A stretch of 64,000 nt of DNA from Oegoconia quadripuncta (GCA_949316235.1 OX438745.1:2485001-2549000); one strand, 5' to 3'. Numbered from the stretch's first letter, positions 21,405 to 32,662 are shown. Notes: generated by a model not told the origin, from the letters alone. Program-made: numbers and translations.

Positions 21405-21938
21405 GACTTCATGTACGTATTTAAGTATTAATTAAAGTTCTTTCAAGCTAAATAAGGGTAAATCTAAAAAATGAAAATTGCCTAACGATCTGAAAGACAG
21501 TTTTTTTCCTAGTTCAGATTCCTGTCTCTCACAAGGGAGTTAATAATGTCGCTTCTGAGAAATAAATAAAAATGTTTACAATATTTACCCTCGCTGGGAA
21601 TCGAGCGCCATCTCCGTTTTATAAAACTTGTATTGTTTTCATAGAGCAACAGAGGCGGTTATCCTTTGTAATCAGTTAATCAGATGTTATTCAAATTTTA
21701 CCTTATTTAAACACAAGAGAACTTAATTAAAGCGTTTACATTAACAATTCTTAAATCCTCTGAAAAAGTAAATCATGTCACAGAGCTAGAAACATTTTTT
21801 TTAAATTAGCAATTCATCAGAACCCCTAACGAGCGCAATAATTACTTTTGCCATAGGAAATTAACTGAAACATATTTGTTTTAATTAGCGACAGGAAAAG
21901 AGAAAAAGTTTAAGAAACATTCTCGTCAAGTTCATTAG
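21405..21938. other. no gene seen
   Basis: No gene or recurrent repeat recognised. Confidence 0.45.
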
Positions 21939-22168
21939 ACGACCGATTGGTGTAGTGGATAGTGACCCTGTCAGCGAAACCAACGATTGCGGGTTCGAAT
22001 CCCGCGACGGGTAAATGTTTGTGTGATGAATATGAACATTAATTCCTGAGTCATGGATGTTTAAATAAATATTTATGTATGTTTATCCGTTATCTAGTAT
22101 CCATAGTACAAGCTTTGCTTAGTTTGGGACTAGATGATTGTGTAAGTGTCCGAAATATTTATTTATTA
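21939..22168 (+). mobile_element. SINE-C, copy 4 (full length)
   Basis: Best SINE-C copy: CGACCGATTGGTGTAGTGG, B box GGGTTCGAATCCC, GAGTCATGGATGTTTA, GCTTAGTTTGGGACTAGATG and tail GAAATATTTATTTATTA. Confidence 0.9.
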
Positions 22169-22975
22169 CTTCAAACTTCAAGCTTCAAGTATTAATTTAA
22201 ACTAAGGTTCATGATATTATTTGTTGAATGTCAATTTAAACCTACTGGAAATAGTAATAGAGCTTATTGCATTTATCTGTCAGTAATATCCAATATACTT
22301 AGTGTCGGAATTATGTGTGGGAAAAGAAGCGGCGCAAGAATCCCACACGATCATTGTGTAATGGTTTTTTTTTCTAAATAAAGAGATCTTACAAATACAA
22401 ATTTATAATTTTTGAGAGCTGCACGAATACCAAGCGCCTTTGTCATTCAGATAATCACAAAATTTGTAATAACTTTTTATGCTAATGTTTTTTAAAGGGA
22501 TCTTTATTTTTTTTTGGAAAGGAATAGCGAATGCGACTGAATCATTAATGCTTCAATAATTTTTTTTTCATTTATTTATTAGGATCACAAACAAGTTCAC
22601 AATATATTGTCACATCTAAGCATCTTATATTAGACAGACATTTGTAATTGTGAACCCAACATCATTGGTCACAACGTAATTATCATGCAATAATGTGAAG
22701 CCTAATACAGCAGACTGATAACCAACTACAGAAAGTTATATTAAGTTATATAGGTGGAGTGTATATACACTCAAAACACCTTGTATTAATACATAAATAT
22801 ATTTCATGGATTATATGACATGACACACAAATTGAAGGACACAACTCAAAACACCTTGTATTTTTCATATATATATATAGATATAGATATATATGTCAAT
22901 TTACATTTCACACACCTCATAAGGCCTCTTCTTAGGAGGTTTGCAAAATGTAAATTTATTATATTTGACGTAAAT
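22169..22975. other. no gene; old repeat pieces
   Basis: 22225-22300 matches 13015-13085. At 22563-22700 a minus-strand retroelement tail is likely (TTTTTTTTCATTTATTTATT then ATCACAAACAAGTTCAC). The rest is unrecognised. Confidence 0.35.
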
Positions 22976-23264
22976 TTGACCTCAATCACACCTGATGTTA
23001 AGTGAAGATGAGGCCGAAGGTGGTAGCGTACTGACCCGGAAACCCCATCTTATTTGGAGGACTGGCTATCTTATTTTTGACAACCGGTACACAACAATGC
23101 TATTAACATTGCTGTTTGGCGGCAGATTTAGATTAGATGGTGGTAGCTAGCCAGGAGGACATTTAATATGCCCTACCACCAACCAAACCGAGTACTAAAT
23201 ATGTACCCCGCCTGGGAATCGAACGTAAATCAAATGTTGTTTACATTGAGCCACGGAGGCGGTT
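22976..23264 (-). mobile_element. SINE-A, copy 5
   Basis: Minus-strand copy from TTGACCTCAATCACACC to GAGCCACGGAGGCGGTT. A short deletion removes part of the tRNA-like region near the B box. Confidence 0.85.
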
Positions 23265-23504
23265 AGAAGAACCAATAATATGGTTTGTGTGCAATTATTT
23301 AGTTTCATAAGGTGGACTGGGTATCCGATAATATACCTAAACGATATGTAATAGACTTTTTACTATGACACTATAAAAAATAGATAACGCAGGTGCAGAT
23401 TTCAGTAGTATGTTTTCCTAATTGAGGACAGTAGGCAAGTTAAGTTGTAAGTGTGCCAGGTAACCAATACTATCCTTCAAGAATCCTTCATTTATACAAA
23501 ACAA

Positions 23505-23643
23505 AACCTTCAAGAAACGAGCCTACACCTTCCTCAAAGGCCGGCAACGCACCTTTTGGTGTTGCGGGTGTCCATGGGCGGCGGTGATTACTTTCCATCA
23601 GGTGACCCGCATGCTCGTTTGCCGCTCTCTCATATTAAAAAAA
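23505..23643 (+). mobile_element. LINE 3' end, tail type H1
   Basis: AACCTTCAAGAAACGAGCC, GCGGGTGTCCATGGGCG, CATCAGGTGACCCGCATGC, and a short A run. A short 5'-truncated copy. Confidence 0.75.
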
Positions 23644-23675
23644 CTATCCAATTGCTATTGCTATATTACCAAATA

Positions 23676-23909
23676 CTATACCAAAAGGTTGCGGGTCCGA
23701 ATCCCCCTGGGGGCATATGTTTATGTAATGAATGCGGACATGTGTACCCGAGTTATGGATGTTTTCATTTATAATAAGTATTTATTTCCAAAAAAAAACT
23801 GTATTTATGTAGTATATCTACCATCTGGTATCCACAACATAAGCCTATGGTTGCTTAGTGTGGAACTAGATGGCGCTGTGTGTATGTCTAAGGATATTTT
23901 ATTTATTAT
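23676..23909 (+). mobile_element. SINE-B, copy 5 (head truncated)
   Basis: Starts within the anticodon arm (ACTATACCAAAAGGTTGC), has a mutated B box (GGGTCCGAATCCC), and is full to the tail ATGTCTAAGGATATT. Confidence 0.85.
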
Positions 23910-24399
23910 TTTATTATATTCTAATGTTCTTATTATATTTGTTTCAGGTATGAATACTCGACAACCCTTCCTCGCATCCAATCGCTGAACGTTAAACGTA
24001 TGTTTTTATGATAATTCGTAACGGATTTGAACAGAACAGTACTACGGCAAAAATTCTGTCCTCACACGCATTGTACGTACTTATAATGATAAATTTACTA
24101 ATGTCAACCCTTTTGGTTGTAGCAAAAAATCATTTATGCAAAATATAAAACTAACTCTGACCAGGAAATTGGATTAATATAGGATTAAACATAAACGTTA
24201 AAAAAAAAAAATAATAATAATAATAAAGTAAATAAAGTGGGTAGGTATATATTTGCTAGTCATTCTACATTAAATTATATAGCTTTTCTTTTAGCCTATA
24301 CAAGTTTAATATTATTGATTATATACACATCTATATCTATATATCTATCTACATACATCTATATCTACTTACATATAAATCATATATTAGGAATGAATT
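23910..24399. other. no gene seen
   Basis: AT-rich, with small ATA/TATC-type simple repeats near 24320-24380. Confidence 0.4.
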
Positions 24400-24690
24400 G
24401 TATATAAATAAGTAATTTTAATACCATACTACCAACTACTTACCAACATGCTTCCACTACCTGTTCTGTTGCACCTGCCTAGCCTTGGCCACATACCTAT
24501 GTATCACGGATTATTAGTAGGTACCCAACTAATAATCGGTAATGCATGCGGGGGATGGGGTGGGAGGGGGCGCAATTTAATTTCATTGTATAACATACGG
24601 ATAACTGTAATTGGCCATAGTTTTAGTCACATGTACTGTAATACGTTACTTTTGTATTAGCTGTTGTTATCCTGAATAAATAAATTAAAA
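24400..24690 (+). repeat. possible retroelement 3' end
   Basis: Ends CTGAATAAATAAATTAAAAA, resembling a polyadenylated retroelement end. No protein homology recognised, and no second copy here. Confidence 0.3.
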
Positions 24691-24820
24691 AAAATACAAA
24701 GTGCGTTCTCCGGTCCGCTCGTAGTGAATAACTCGGTACAATTAAGTTACCGAGTTGTTGGCTTGACCGTCCCGTAGGAGGTTAACATTTTTGGGGAATT
24801 TACCCCACTATCCCAAAGGC

Positions 24821-24860
24821 GAATTGATCAAAGCGCACGTCAGTACACTTTGATCAATTC
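24821..24860. repeat. inverted repeat (hairpin)
   Basis: Arms GAATTGATCAAAGCG and the complementary CACTTTGATCAATTC (14 of 15 paired) enclose about 10 bp. Function unknown. Confidence 0.7.
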
Positions 24861-25015
24861 ACATAGCACACAAGAGATCACCGACTCCGGTCTATTGAGT
24901 TAATTCGTCTTGTTGGAATATTGTGGCGTATAATCGTAATCCGAATAACACTAGTTTGTCGAAGGTTGACTGAAAGCGGATGTATAATCATCATTTTCAT
25001 CATCATCATCATCAT

Positions 25016-25399
25016 CGCGTCCCTCTGCATTCTCTATCGCATATTTCATGGGGAGCGTTCTGAAGAACTGTTCGAGCTAATACCCGCTGCTCAATTTAAC
25101 CGATACACTTCTCGCCGAAAATTAAATTTCCACCTGGATGAGTGGAAGTCTACCACTGTACGTTTCTCAAGAAACTTCTTACCACGTACGACCACCCTGT
25201 GGAACGGGCTTCCGGCAGCGGTATACCCGAACGAGTACGACATTGGAACCTTCAAGAAACGAGCCTACACCTTCCTCAAAGGCCGGCAACGCATCTGTGA
25301 CCCTTTTGGTGTTGCGGGTGTCCATGGGCGGCGGTGATTGCTTTCCATCAGGTGACCCGCATGCTCGTTTGCCGCCCTCTCAAATAAAAAAAAAAAAAA
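25016..25399 (+). mobile_element. jockey/CR1-type LINE C-terminus and 3' tail (H1)
   Basis: Longest H1 copy. An open frame encodes [48 protein letters not shown] and [15 protein letters not shown], the conserved C-terminal end of lepidopteran jockey/CR1-group reverse transcriptases. The stop is followed by GTGATTGCTTTCCATCAGG, TGACCCGCATGCTCG and poly-A at 25385-25399. Preceded by an ATC microsatellite (24998-25016). Confidence 0.8.
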
Positions 25400-25407
25400 T
25401 CTGCCCT

Positions 25408-25960
25408 TATCCCACTCTAGGTGGCGTCGGCACAACATGTCAACCTCTTCCACTCTCCTCTATCAGCCGTCATCTCCGTACTCACCCCTTTCACACACAC
25501 ATCATTCGTCACGCAGTCTACCCACACCTTCTTTGGTCTTCCTCTACCTCTGTATCCCTCCACATTCATACTTAATACTCGTCATGTTACGTGCCTTTCA
25601 TCCCTCCTCACAATGTGCCCAAACCATGCTGACCTATTACTCCTCAACTTTTCTGTTATTGGCGCCACTTTTAGACTTCCTCTGATTATGTAAGTTCATC
25701 GGTATCGTCATCGATTACGTTGACCAATGAGAAACCGTCAAATTGCCGAGCGAACAATGAGCCAACCAATCACATGTTAGAACGAAACCGATGACGATAA
25801 CGATGAAATTATGTAATAGAACCCCTGATCTTATCCATTCTAGTCACACCACATATCCATCTTAGCATTCTCATCTCTGCCACATGCATTCTACTTTCAT
25901 CAGTTTCTTTCATTGCGGATGTATAATGGTGTACCGAATTACGCTATTGGCTTTCATTAT
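25408..25960 (-). mobile_element. RTE-type LINE C-terminal fragment, split by a MITE
   Basis: The minus strand encodes RMHVAEMRMLRWICGVTRMD (25830-25940). After the MITE it encodes GSLKVAPITEKLRSNRSAWF, GRGRPKKVWVDC and MTADRGEWKRL. One in-frame stop lies in between. This is the end of an RTE-type endonuclease/RT protein with the catalytic domain missing. Confidence 0.8.
25687..25824. mobile_element. MITE family L, copy 1 (in a LINE frame)
   Basis: Ends TATGTAAGTTCATCGGTATC and the inverse GATGAAATTATGTAATAG form arms of about 35 bp. CTGAT stands on both sides (25682-25686, 25825-25829), a 5-bp target duplication inside a LINE coding region. Other copies at 52291 and 53367. Confidence 0.8.
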
Positions 25961-26402
25961 TTATTTTTTTATTCAAGAATTTTTTGAGGCTTATAGAATC
26001 TATGGCCTCATCATATCCTAACCTTTACATTACTTACAACCTAAAATATCAACAACAAAGTTATATTAAAAATTTTGGTGATGAACAAACTCCGCAATAG
26101 AACCGTTCTTCGGAGTAATGTAATTTCCATAAAGTTTCGCCATGCCTGCTCTAGTGTATCCTGATTATGTTTTTTGAATGTTTTCAATATTCAATATGTA
26201 TATGTTCATTTGTGTTGAAACTTATTTTATGTGGTATGTGTGACTCTAGTTACTTTGAACGATTTATCTATCTATGGAAAAGTTTACACGAAATTCCACC
26301 AACTTTTCTTCTCCAGAATCTATTGCTCCGGTAAAATGACATAAAAAATGATATACATTTTATACACTTTTTGGAACAGCTCACGCCTGACCAAAAGTTA
26401 AC
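25961..26402. other. no gene seen
   Basis: 25965-26060 may be an old minus-strand retroelement end (TTTATTTTTTTATTCAAG). The rest is unrecognised. Confidence 0.35.
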
Positions 26403-26554
26403 GTCAAAGTCAAAGTCAAAAATGCTTTATTTTGTAGGTACACAGAGTACACTTAAAATAGTCAATTTTACATTTTTTAAGCTACTGCTTGTTCAAATAG
26501 CAATTTTCCCCTGGGAGGAACAAGCAAGAAACTCGAAGGGTTGCTCTTTTAAAA
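26403..26554 (-). mobile_element. CR1-group LINE 3' end
   Basis: Tail units GTCAAAGTCAAAGTCAAAA, then ATGCTTTATTTTGTAGG and the inverse of GAGTTTCTTGCTTG and GGGTTGCTC. The 5' (right) end turns into a perfect hairpin. Confidence 0.65.
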
Positions 26555-26578
26555 TCAGGCTTTTAAAAGAGCAACCCT
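26537..26578. repeat. perfect 18-bp hairpin at a LINE 5' junction
   Basis: AGGGTTGCTCTTTTAAAA and its exact complement flank a 6-bp loop TCAGGC. It lies exactly where the truncated LINE begins. Confidence 0.9.
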
Positions 26579-28649
26579 ACTTAACTACACCATAATTGCT
26601 CCTGTTAAAAAAGACCTGAAGATACCCCAGACAGTATCCCGTAATCTAATACTGTCCCGGCTACAAAAAAACACACACATGTATGTAAATCTAAATAAAC
26701 GACAAAACTCATTTGAAACTCGCTTCATGGTGTTGAGCAAAAAGATGAGACAGACTAATGCAATAAGTTCGTTGATGAAATACGGCCCTGTGAGTACGCT
26801 TAACCTGTAGAATGTAATTGCTGTAAATTAGTTAATTTCAATTGTTTAAAAGGACAGTCTTTTACCACGGCGTAAATTAAACACCACAAAGGCAAAACAA
26901 AATAAACTCGGGGAACAATTAACATTCTATTTTGATGTGAAACGGTGGCGCACAGTGAACGAAAAAATACAAAAGTTGGACAAAAAGTCGTATCCGCATC
27001 ACGATGCATACCGACCGTGTGCGCATCTACAATTGTTAAATTAAATTCAGACCGGCACGAAGCGAATTTACCACGTATTTTGACAAATTTCTGGCCGAAA
27101 TTTAATTTGGCTTCATTGTAGGGCTGCTAGAGAAAAGACTGCAATAAAAATAAGTAAATTTGTAGACCTTCGTGTTTTGTTGGTTTCGTCTCTTGATTTC
27201 GATTTCCAGACCCCCTGATCGCTTTTGTCCCTACTGTAACGCAGAAAAGTTTTAAAAATGCGAGGGGTATCTTAGTTCGATTGTATACAGCTGTACGAGT
27301 ATATGCTGTGAAAATAAAAATAAGGAAGAACTTATACTGTTATCGAAACTATTTTTATTTATCTTATTTTATTTATTTGCTTTTAGGAGAACTTACAGCT
27401 AATACATAAGATATCATATGAACATTGTGTATAAAAATGCCAATTACAAGTTCTCACATGTAAATTAGGAAAGTTAAAAAGAAAAAAAAGAAAAAATATT
27501 AAATAAATAACAATAGTAGGTACAGTCAGCCACAATAACAATGGTTCACTTACGTGTCACCCTCCACGCAGTCATAAAAATGATAAATATAATGAAGAAA
27601 ATGACATCACATTTTTTTAAAAAAAGAACGTGTAGATACTGCTAAGAGGCGATATTCTGTCAAATTATGAGATACTTAAAACCTCCAAATGAGTAAACTG
27701 ACATAATACACTTTTTCTTGAAAATATGATAGTGTCCGATTGGTTTTCCAGATCATATACATTAAGAGTCATTTTAGTATTAGTGCAAATGATAAATGAA
27801 TTTTAGGTGTTAGAGAATGGTTCGAAAATTAACTTAAACAATTGAAGAAAGTATCTTCTCGTTTTCCAGGGAATATCCGTACATCTCATTCGCCGTAAAT
27901 GAGCAACAGTTATTCAAACTTTCGCGTTTATTTCATCCATGTCCGTTTATGATATGAATGAGCATTGAATGAGCAACTTCCATTTGCACATTTATAATGT
28001 TAGTTGAAAGTTTGATTACCTTGGCGGTATACTCTTTCATACAACATAAAAATTATCATAAGTGGCAGATCCCTTTTCGTTTGTCAGAAGCCGTTAATCG
28101 ATCCTACTTCCTTATCTATTTCTGCCGCCAAAAATCTATATCTGCATTCTTGTGTTATAGTATAAAGGATAAGACACTTAGTGAAGTTACAAACTTAAAG
28201 GGTATTCCTTTTTAGTCCTGAGAACAAAGCATTTGGAACTACTGTGTATGAGATTTAAAGTATTGATATCACTCTACGTCATGAGGTTTCCACGAGTTGA
28301 GCTGCATGCTCATTTAAATGCTATTTAAAAAAAATCCCTTGACAACACCTGAAATTACGCGGTAACTTATTTATAATACAGGTGAATTTATTAATAATCC
28401 GTTTTTTAATCCACTTATAAGAGGTTGGGTATTATTTTCCCTAAACTCGGAACTTCCATGTAATATACCACCCCTGTCCTATGACGTGGGCGTGAGGCCG
28501 CCACACGAGTCGACTGACTTTTGTGCATAATTGACGAGGGTTTTGCAGCGTATGTTAATTTTTTGTAAATTCCGTCCGGTTTTTGACCAGCGGCCGATCA
28601 CAGCGGTACCAGTGTGCTAAGCGAATTTTGATCGTTCGATTTTTTGCGC
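26579..28649. other. no gene seen (about 2 kb)
   Basis: No host gene recognised. 27340-27530 (TATTTATTTGCTTTTAGG and a purine-rich run) may be a minus-strand retroelement tail. Reading frames up to 72 codons look random. Confidence 0.4.
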
Positions 28650-29445
28650 TTTAAAAGGAAGTATCGTAAAGCAAACGAAGCTCTCGTGGTTAAATCGCAA
28701 TCTCTATTCGTTTTCCGTCGCTTACCGCTGCCTTGTCTGTATAATCGCAATGTTTGTATGTTTGTTAGGACACATTCAGATTATTTTAAAAAACATACTG
28801 AAGACTCAATTAGGAGACAAATAAATACAAAAATCTGCTATATCAGCCTAAATGTTGTGCAGATATTTACAAAACAGAATGATTACAACATCTGTATATT
28901 TGTATAATAACATTCCAGATGAGATTAAAATAACGCAAACCATGGAATTGAAGACAATATTATCACTATGGCTTATAAATTATTGTTTCTATTCTATAAA
29001 CGAATTTTTGAATGGTAAGGACATGTTACTATGATGAAATAATGCATAAAATTAATTGTTAGTTGTAATTGCGTGACATTGATTATTTTAATTGCTATAT
29101 TTTTTGTTGTTTTCAGTGTTTAAATTTTAATTGTAATTACGTATGTTCACTATAATATTAATTGCCAAATAATGCATTAAATTAGTTGTTATTTGCAATT
29201 GCGTGACATAGATTATTTTAATTGCCATATTTTTTGTTGTTTTCAGTGTTTAAATTTTAATTATAATTAATATTCACTACTTTAATTGTCATATATTATT
29301 CTTGGTTTTTTCTGTTTCTGTGTTAGCTTTATTTTAATATTTGCATGCCCCGGTGATGTTTCCTGAATATGAATGTCTCTATTTGAATCTAAGATCTCAT
29401 AATGTAGTATTCTAGCAAATAAATATTTATATTCTATTCTATTAG
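28650..29445 (+). mobile_element. CR1-group LINE C-terminus and 3' UTR
   Basis: Broken frames encode HSDYFKKHTEDSIRRQINTK, then YNNIPDEIKITQTMELKTI and YCFYSINEFLNGKDM, comparable to FYNKIPEHVLSL and YYRIDDYLGDKEVW at the end of the 5.3-8.2 kb LINE. The 3' UTR holds a 130-bp tandem duplication (29038-29167 and 29168-29290) and ends in TTCTA-like units near 29430-29445. Confidence 0.7.
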
Positions 29446-29498
29446 CGAAGCTGAGCTATGTCTGGCGCTGTCAGTCGTTGGATGGGTGACCACTAGTG
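29444..29498 (+). repeat. 5S rRNA-like fragment
   Basis: GCGAAGCTGAGC, GTCTGGCGCTGTCAGT and TTGGATGGGTGACCAC resemble the 3' half of eukaryotic 5S rRNA (GAAGCTAAGC, GTCAGTACTTGGATGGGTGA). The 5' half is missing, so it is not a functional gene; possibly part of a 5S-derived repeat. Confidence 0.5.
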
Positions 29499-29559
29499 GC
29501 ATTTGACAGACACACACACAAAGTTTCGCATTTATAATATTAGTTGGAATAAGTTGGGA

Positions 29560-29900
29560 TCGTTGGGATAATATTATATACTAATGGATAGGAGGAGGGT
29601 TTTTGACATCTTGATATAGTGATAGACATCAGCGTCACTGGCCTAAAGCCCGGAGGTCTGCGATTGCCAACCCGCTTGCCCAGCGTAGCGATTATGGTAA
29701 TCCTATGGGCAATAAAGAAGCCTCCAGTCCCCGGCTACGCTATTCCTGGTTTTGGTAGCGGCCACGGTAACGGCAGGGCAAGGGGTGTTAAGAATCCATG
29801 GCAGAGACGGAGCTACACAGCGTAGGATGTCCACTCACTAGGTGGACAGACAATCTGATAAAGGTCGCGGGAGACCTTTGTTCAGCTGTGGACGTTGTAC
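29560..29900 (+). mobile_element. mosaic of LINE fragments
   Basis: 29618-29790 (CTAAAGCCCGGAGGTCTGCG, TTGCCAACCCGCTTGCCC) is GC-richer than its surroundings and looks like the leader of an RTE-type LINE. 29820-29900 (GTGGACAGACAATCTG, then AAGGTCGCGGGAGACC) resembles the RWTDNLIKVAGD-like region near the end of ORF2. The two ends joined suggest an internally deleted copy. Confidence 0.45.
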
Positions 29901-29947
29901 AGTATAGAACCTCGCCTGACGCTGTAGGCACGATTATGTAAAGGCTG

Positions 29948-30055
29948 GCGCCATCTATCGGCGAACCCGTGAACCCACCACTAATCAATTTATTCTCTTC
30001 CATAGGTACAAGTGTACCTTTCTCACGAGTTCCAGGACAATCCGATAGATGGCGC
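29948..30055. mobile_element. 108-bp putative MITE with 14-bp perfect inverted ends
   Basis: GCGCCATCTATCGG and CCGATAGATGGCGC are exact complements bounding about 80 bp. One copy only here. Confidence 0.5.
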
Positions 30056-30305
30056 AAATTTAAATGTATATATACTGACGCGCGGCCAGTTTTTCTCTCT
30101 CTTCCAATCGGTGCAACATCCAACAAAAAACGCTCGATCTGACCACAGCTGCGTTTATCTTCTCTCAACATAATTTGCTATAATAGGCCTGTAGCTAATA
30201 TGATGATGATATTATATAATGAACCCAAGCCAATTCTCATGGCTAAGTCGAGGAACGCAAATAACTATTTAAGTATCTAAAAACCAAATAATGTTGAATT
30301 TTCAA

Positions 30306-30590
30306 CCGCGTCCGTGGCTCAATATACGCAACATTGGGTTTACGAATCGGAGGTCGCGGCTTCGATGTCCACTGGGGTACATGTTTAAGTACTCGGTTTG
30401 GCTGGTGGTAGGGCATTTTAAATGTCCGCCTGGCTAGCTACCATCATCTTATCTAAATCTGCCACCAAGCAGCAATGTTGATATCATTGTTGTGTTCCGG
30501 TTGTCAGAGATAAGATAGCCAGTCCCCCAAATGTGTTGGGGTTCCGGGTCAGTACGCTTCCGCCTTCGACCTCATCGTCACTTAACATCT
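30306..30590 (+). mobile_element. SINE-A, copy 6
   Basis: CCGCGTCCGTGGCTCAATAT start, B box damaged (GCTTCGATGTCC), body complete. It ends at CACTTAACATCTG without the poly-A part. Confidence 0.85.
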
Positions 30591-30630
30591 GTAAACCGTC
30601 ACATATCGTATAAACCGAGAGAAAAGTGTG

Positions 30631-30794
30631 ACAATGGTTTCGATTCGGAAGTACATCAACTAAACTAAACTAAAACCAGTTTAAAGTAGTACTGTCACTT
30701 TCTCCCTGGAACAGTACGATGCGACGGCACCACTCCAAAACTGGTTTTAGTTTAGTTTAGTTTAGTTAGTGTACATCCTAATCGACACCAATGT
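30631..30794 (-). mobile_element. MITE family D, copy 2 (reverse orientation)
   Basis: Arms CGATTCGGAAGTACATCAAC and CTAATCGACACCAATGTC. The centre GAACAGTACGATGCGACG is the reverse complement of copies 1 and 3. Confidence 0.8.
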
Positions 30795-31368
30795 CTTTGA
30801 GAAGTGTTTGTTTACATGATAAGACACGTAAGAATGAATAGATACGTACATACAAACATTACCCTCCTTTCTTGGGCAGTCGGGTAATAAATAGAATTGT
30901 ATGCAAAAGTACAAAGGAAACATTTTTTTTAATTCCCACCAAACAAAAAAGTTTTATTGATTTACATCCACATGAGGATTTTCAGGGTGGAATTTAATTA
31001 TGAGCATGTTTAAAACCGTCGGATCAGATTTTAAGCTGAAAATAACAGGTGACTTTTGAAATGTTTTTATCAGCAAAACGGCTCGAATAATTGTTATAAT
31101 AATGAATTGGTATGTGATTAATGTTCGTGATCGAACGGGCAATTAGCAAATAAAGCATTTGACTTGATAAAGCTAAGCTCGCAACTTGATATGGATAGTC
31201 TCATAGCAGCTATCTGAAGTACCATACCACATAGTTAGGATAGCTGTATTTCTGGTTAAATGTTCGCTTTTGAGAGGTTGGAGCTTCAAGGCTGGCGAAC
31301 CAATTTTTCAGGTGAGGTATAATTTAGATTCATTGATCATATGCAAACGTGGTCTATTCACAACGCGA
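30795..31368. other. no gene seen
   Basis: A short motif at 30860-30890 (ACCCTCC, then GGGCAGTCGGGTAA) recurs near 55395-55425. The rest is unrecognised. Confidence 0.4.
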
Positions 31369-31712
31369 TAGAGAAATATTAGAAGCATTTGAAATGTGGT
31401 TTTGGCGAAGAATGGAGAGAATAAGCTAGATGGAAAGAAAGAGCAATGAGGAGGTGCTGCAGATGGTTAATGAAAAGAGAGTGTTTTGAAGATCATTTAA
31501 AACAGAAGGGGAAAGATGTTGGGTCATCTGATACGACACGACCACTTTATCATTGAAGGAATAGTGGAGGGGATGAGGAAGAGAGAAAGGCCTGGAAGAA
31601 CATACATGGTACAAGTAAAAAAAAAAGTAAATGCCGTGTAGTATCAGGAAGTCAAAGAAAAGGCGGAATGTAGAGATGTGTGGAGTCCACCGACAAGAGC
31701 GTAGCTCTTAAA
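31369..31712 (+). mobile_element. RTE-type LINE fragment, decayed
   Basis: Broken frames encode REILEAFEMWFWRRMERIS and SNEEVLQMVNEKR, with stops and shifts between. The same protein region as the open fragment at 10009-10470 on the other strand. Confidence 0.7.
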
Positions 31713-32286
31713 TCTAAGAGAGAGAGTGTTAAAAGCATTTATCTTATCCGGCATCCAGTCCTTCCAGTAGTTATACCTTTGATTCTCCTCGGGTAATACC
31801 TGAAAATCAGTGTTTTGTCCTGCTGCAGCACACATATGCTTTGGTTATAAGTTATTAATAGACATATTCTGTAGTTATACCTACATTATCTGTTTTATAA
31901 AAATTCTTGCAAAACTTAATGTATGTGTGTGACTGGAGTAACAAAGGGTCCTTTCGAAAAACTTCACACCTGGTCATGTAACGTGTGCATTTTACATAAA
32001 TAGTTTCTTGGACGGGTGTTTCTCTGCCAGTATGATTCGGATATGATTTAAAATTTGTTAAATTAGTAATAATAATTTGAAAACAATTAAATTCACTCGC
32101 ACAATCACACATAAGTATTGAAATTTATAAATACCTACCTATATGATACCTTCTCGTATCGTGTCTTTTTATGTTTTTATAGTTTATCACTTGTAGTTGT
32201 TTTTGAGTTATTTTAGATATAGTTTTTTCTTTTTGTTTCCTTTTAGTGAATGTTTAAATTTATTCATAGAGTAATAATAATTAATT
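31713..32286. other. no gene seen
   Basis: 31790-31840 (TGAAAATCAGTGTTTTGTCC, GCAGCACACAT) echoes the type J LINE tail. Otherwise unrecognised. Confidence 0.35.
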
Positions 32287-32485
32287 CCTTGGTGGCAGCA
32301 ACTACTCTACTTGGGGGGACTGAAAATCAGCAAATCTGCTGAGTCCTTTTCATTATAGTTTGACCTAATTTATAATCAATTAATTACTTGTTAAATTAAC
32401 TTTGTGGTGAATAAATGCCTTTTATTTATTATTTATTTATTTATTTATTTAAATAAAAGCTTTATCTATCTATCTATTTAGTCCG
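32287..32485 (+). mobile_element. LINE 3' end, tail type K
   Basis: GGTGGCAGCAACTACTCT, GGGGGGACTGAAAATCAGC, CTGCTGAGTCC, then GTGAATAAATGCC with TTTAT repeats and a TATC run. Other copies at 43421-43575 (minus) and 55223-55372. Confidence 0.6.
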
Positions 32486-32662
32486 ATAGTCGATTTTTTT
32501 TTCCAAATTGTTATACCGACGGATCGTACTATCTGGAAACGCGGATTTTATTCCATATAGAACTACTAATTCCGATTTACAGTGAGAATGAAAAAAAAAT
32601 AAACATTATATTTGTATTCGCCGATGAACTACCGATATCACCATTTTATATATTTTTATAGA

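Noticed and set aside
23584..23988. 134-codon open frame
   Set aside because: It covers a LINE tail and SINE-B body; the same residues appear in other SINE-B copies.
24921..25337. 138-codon frame read as a host gene
   Set aside because: Its second half is the C-terminus of a jockey/CR1-type LINE and its first half includes an ATC microsatellite.
29788..30171. 127-codon minus-strand frame
   Set aside because: Crosses LINE scraps and a small inverted-repeat element; no domain recognised.
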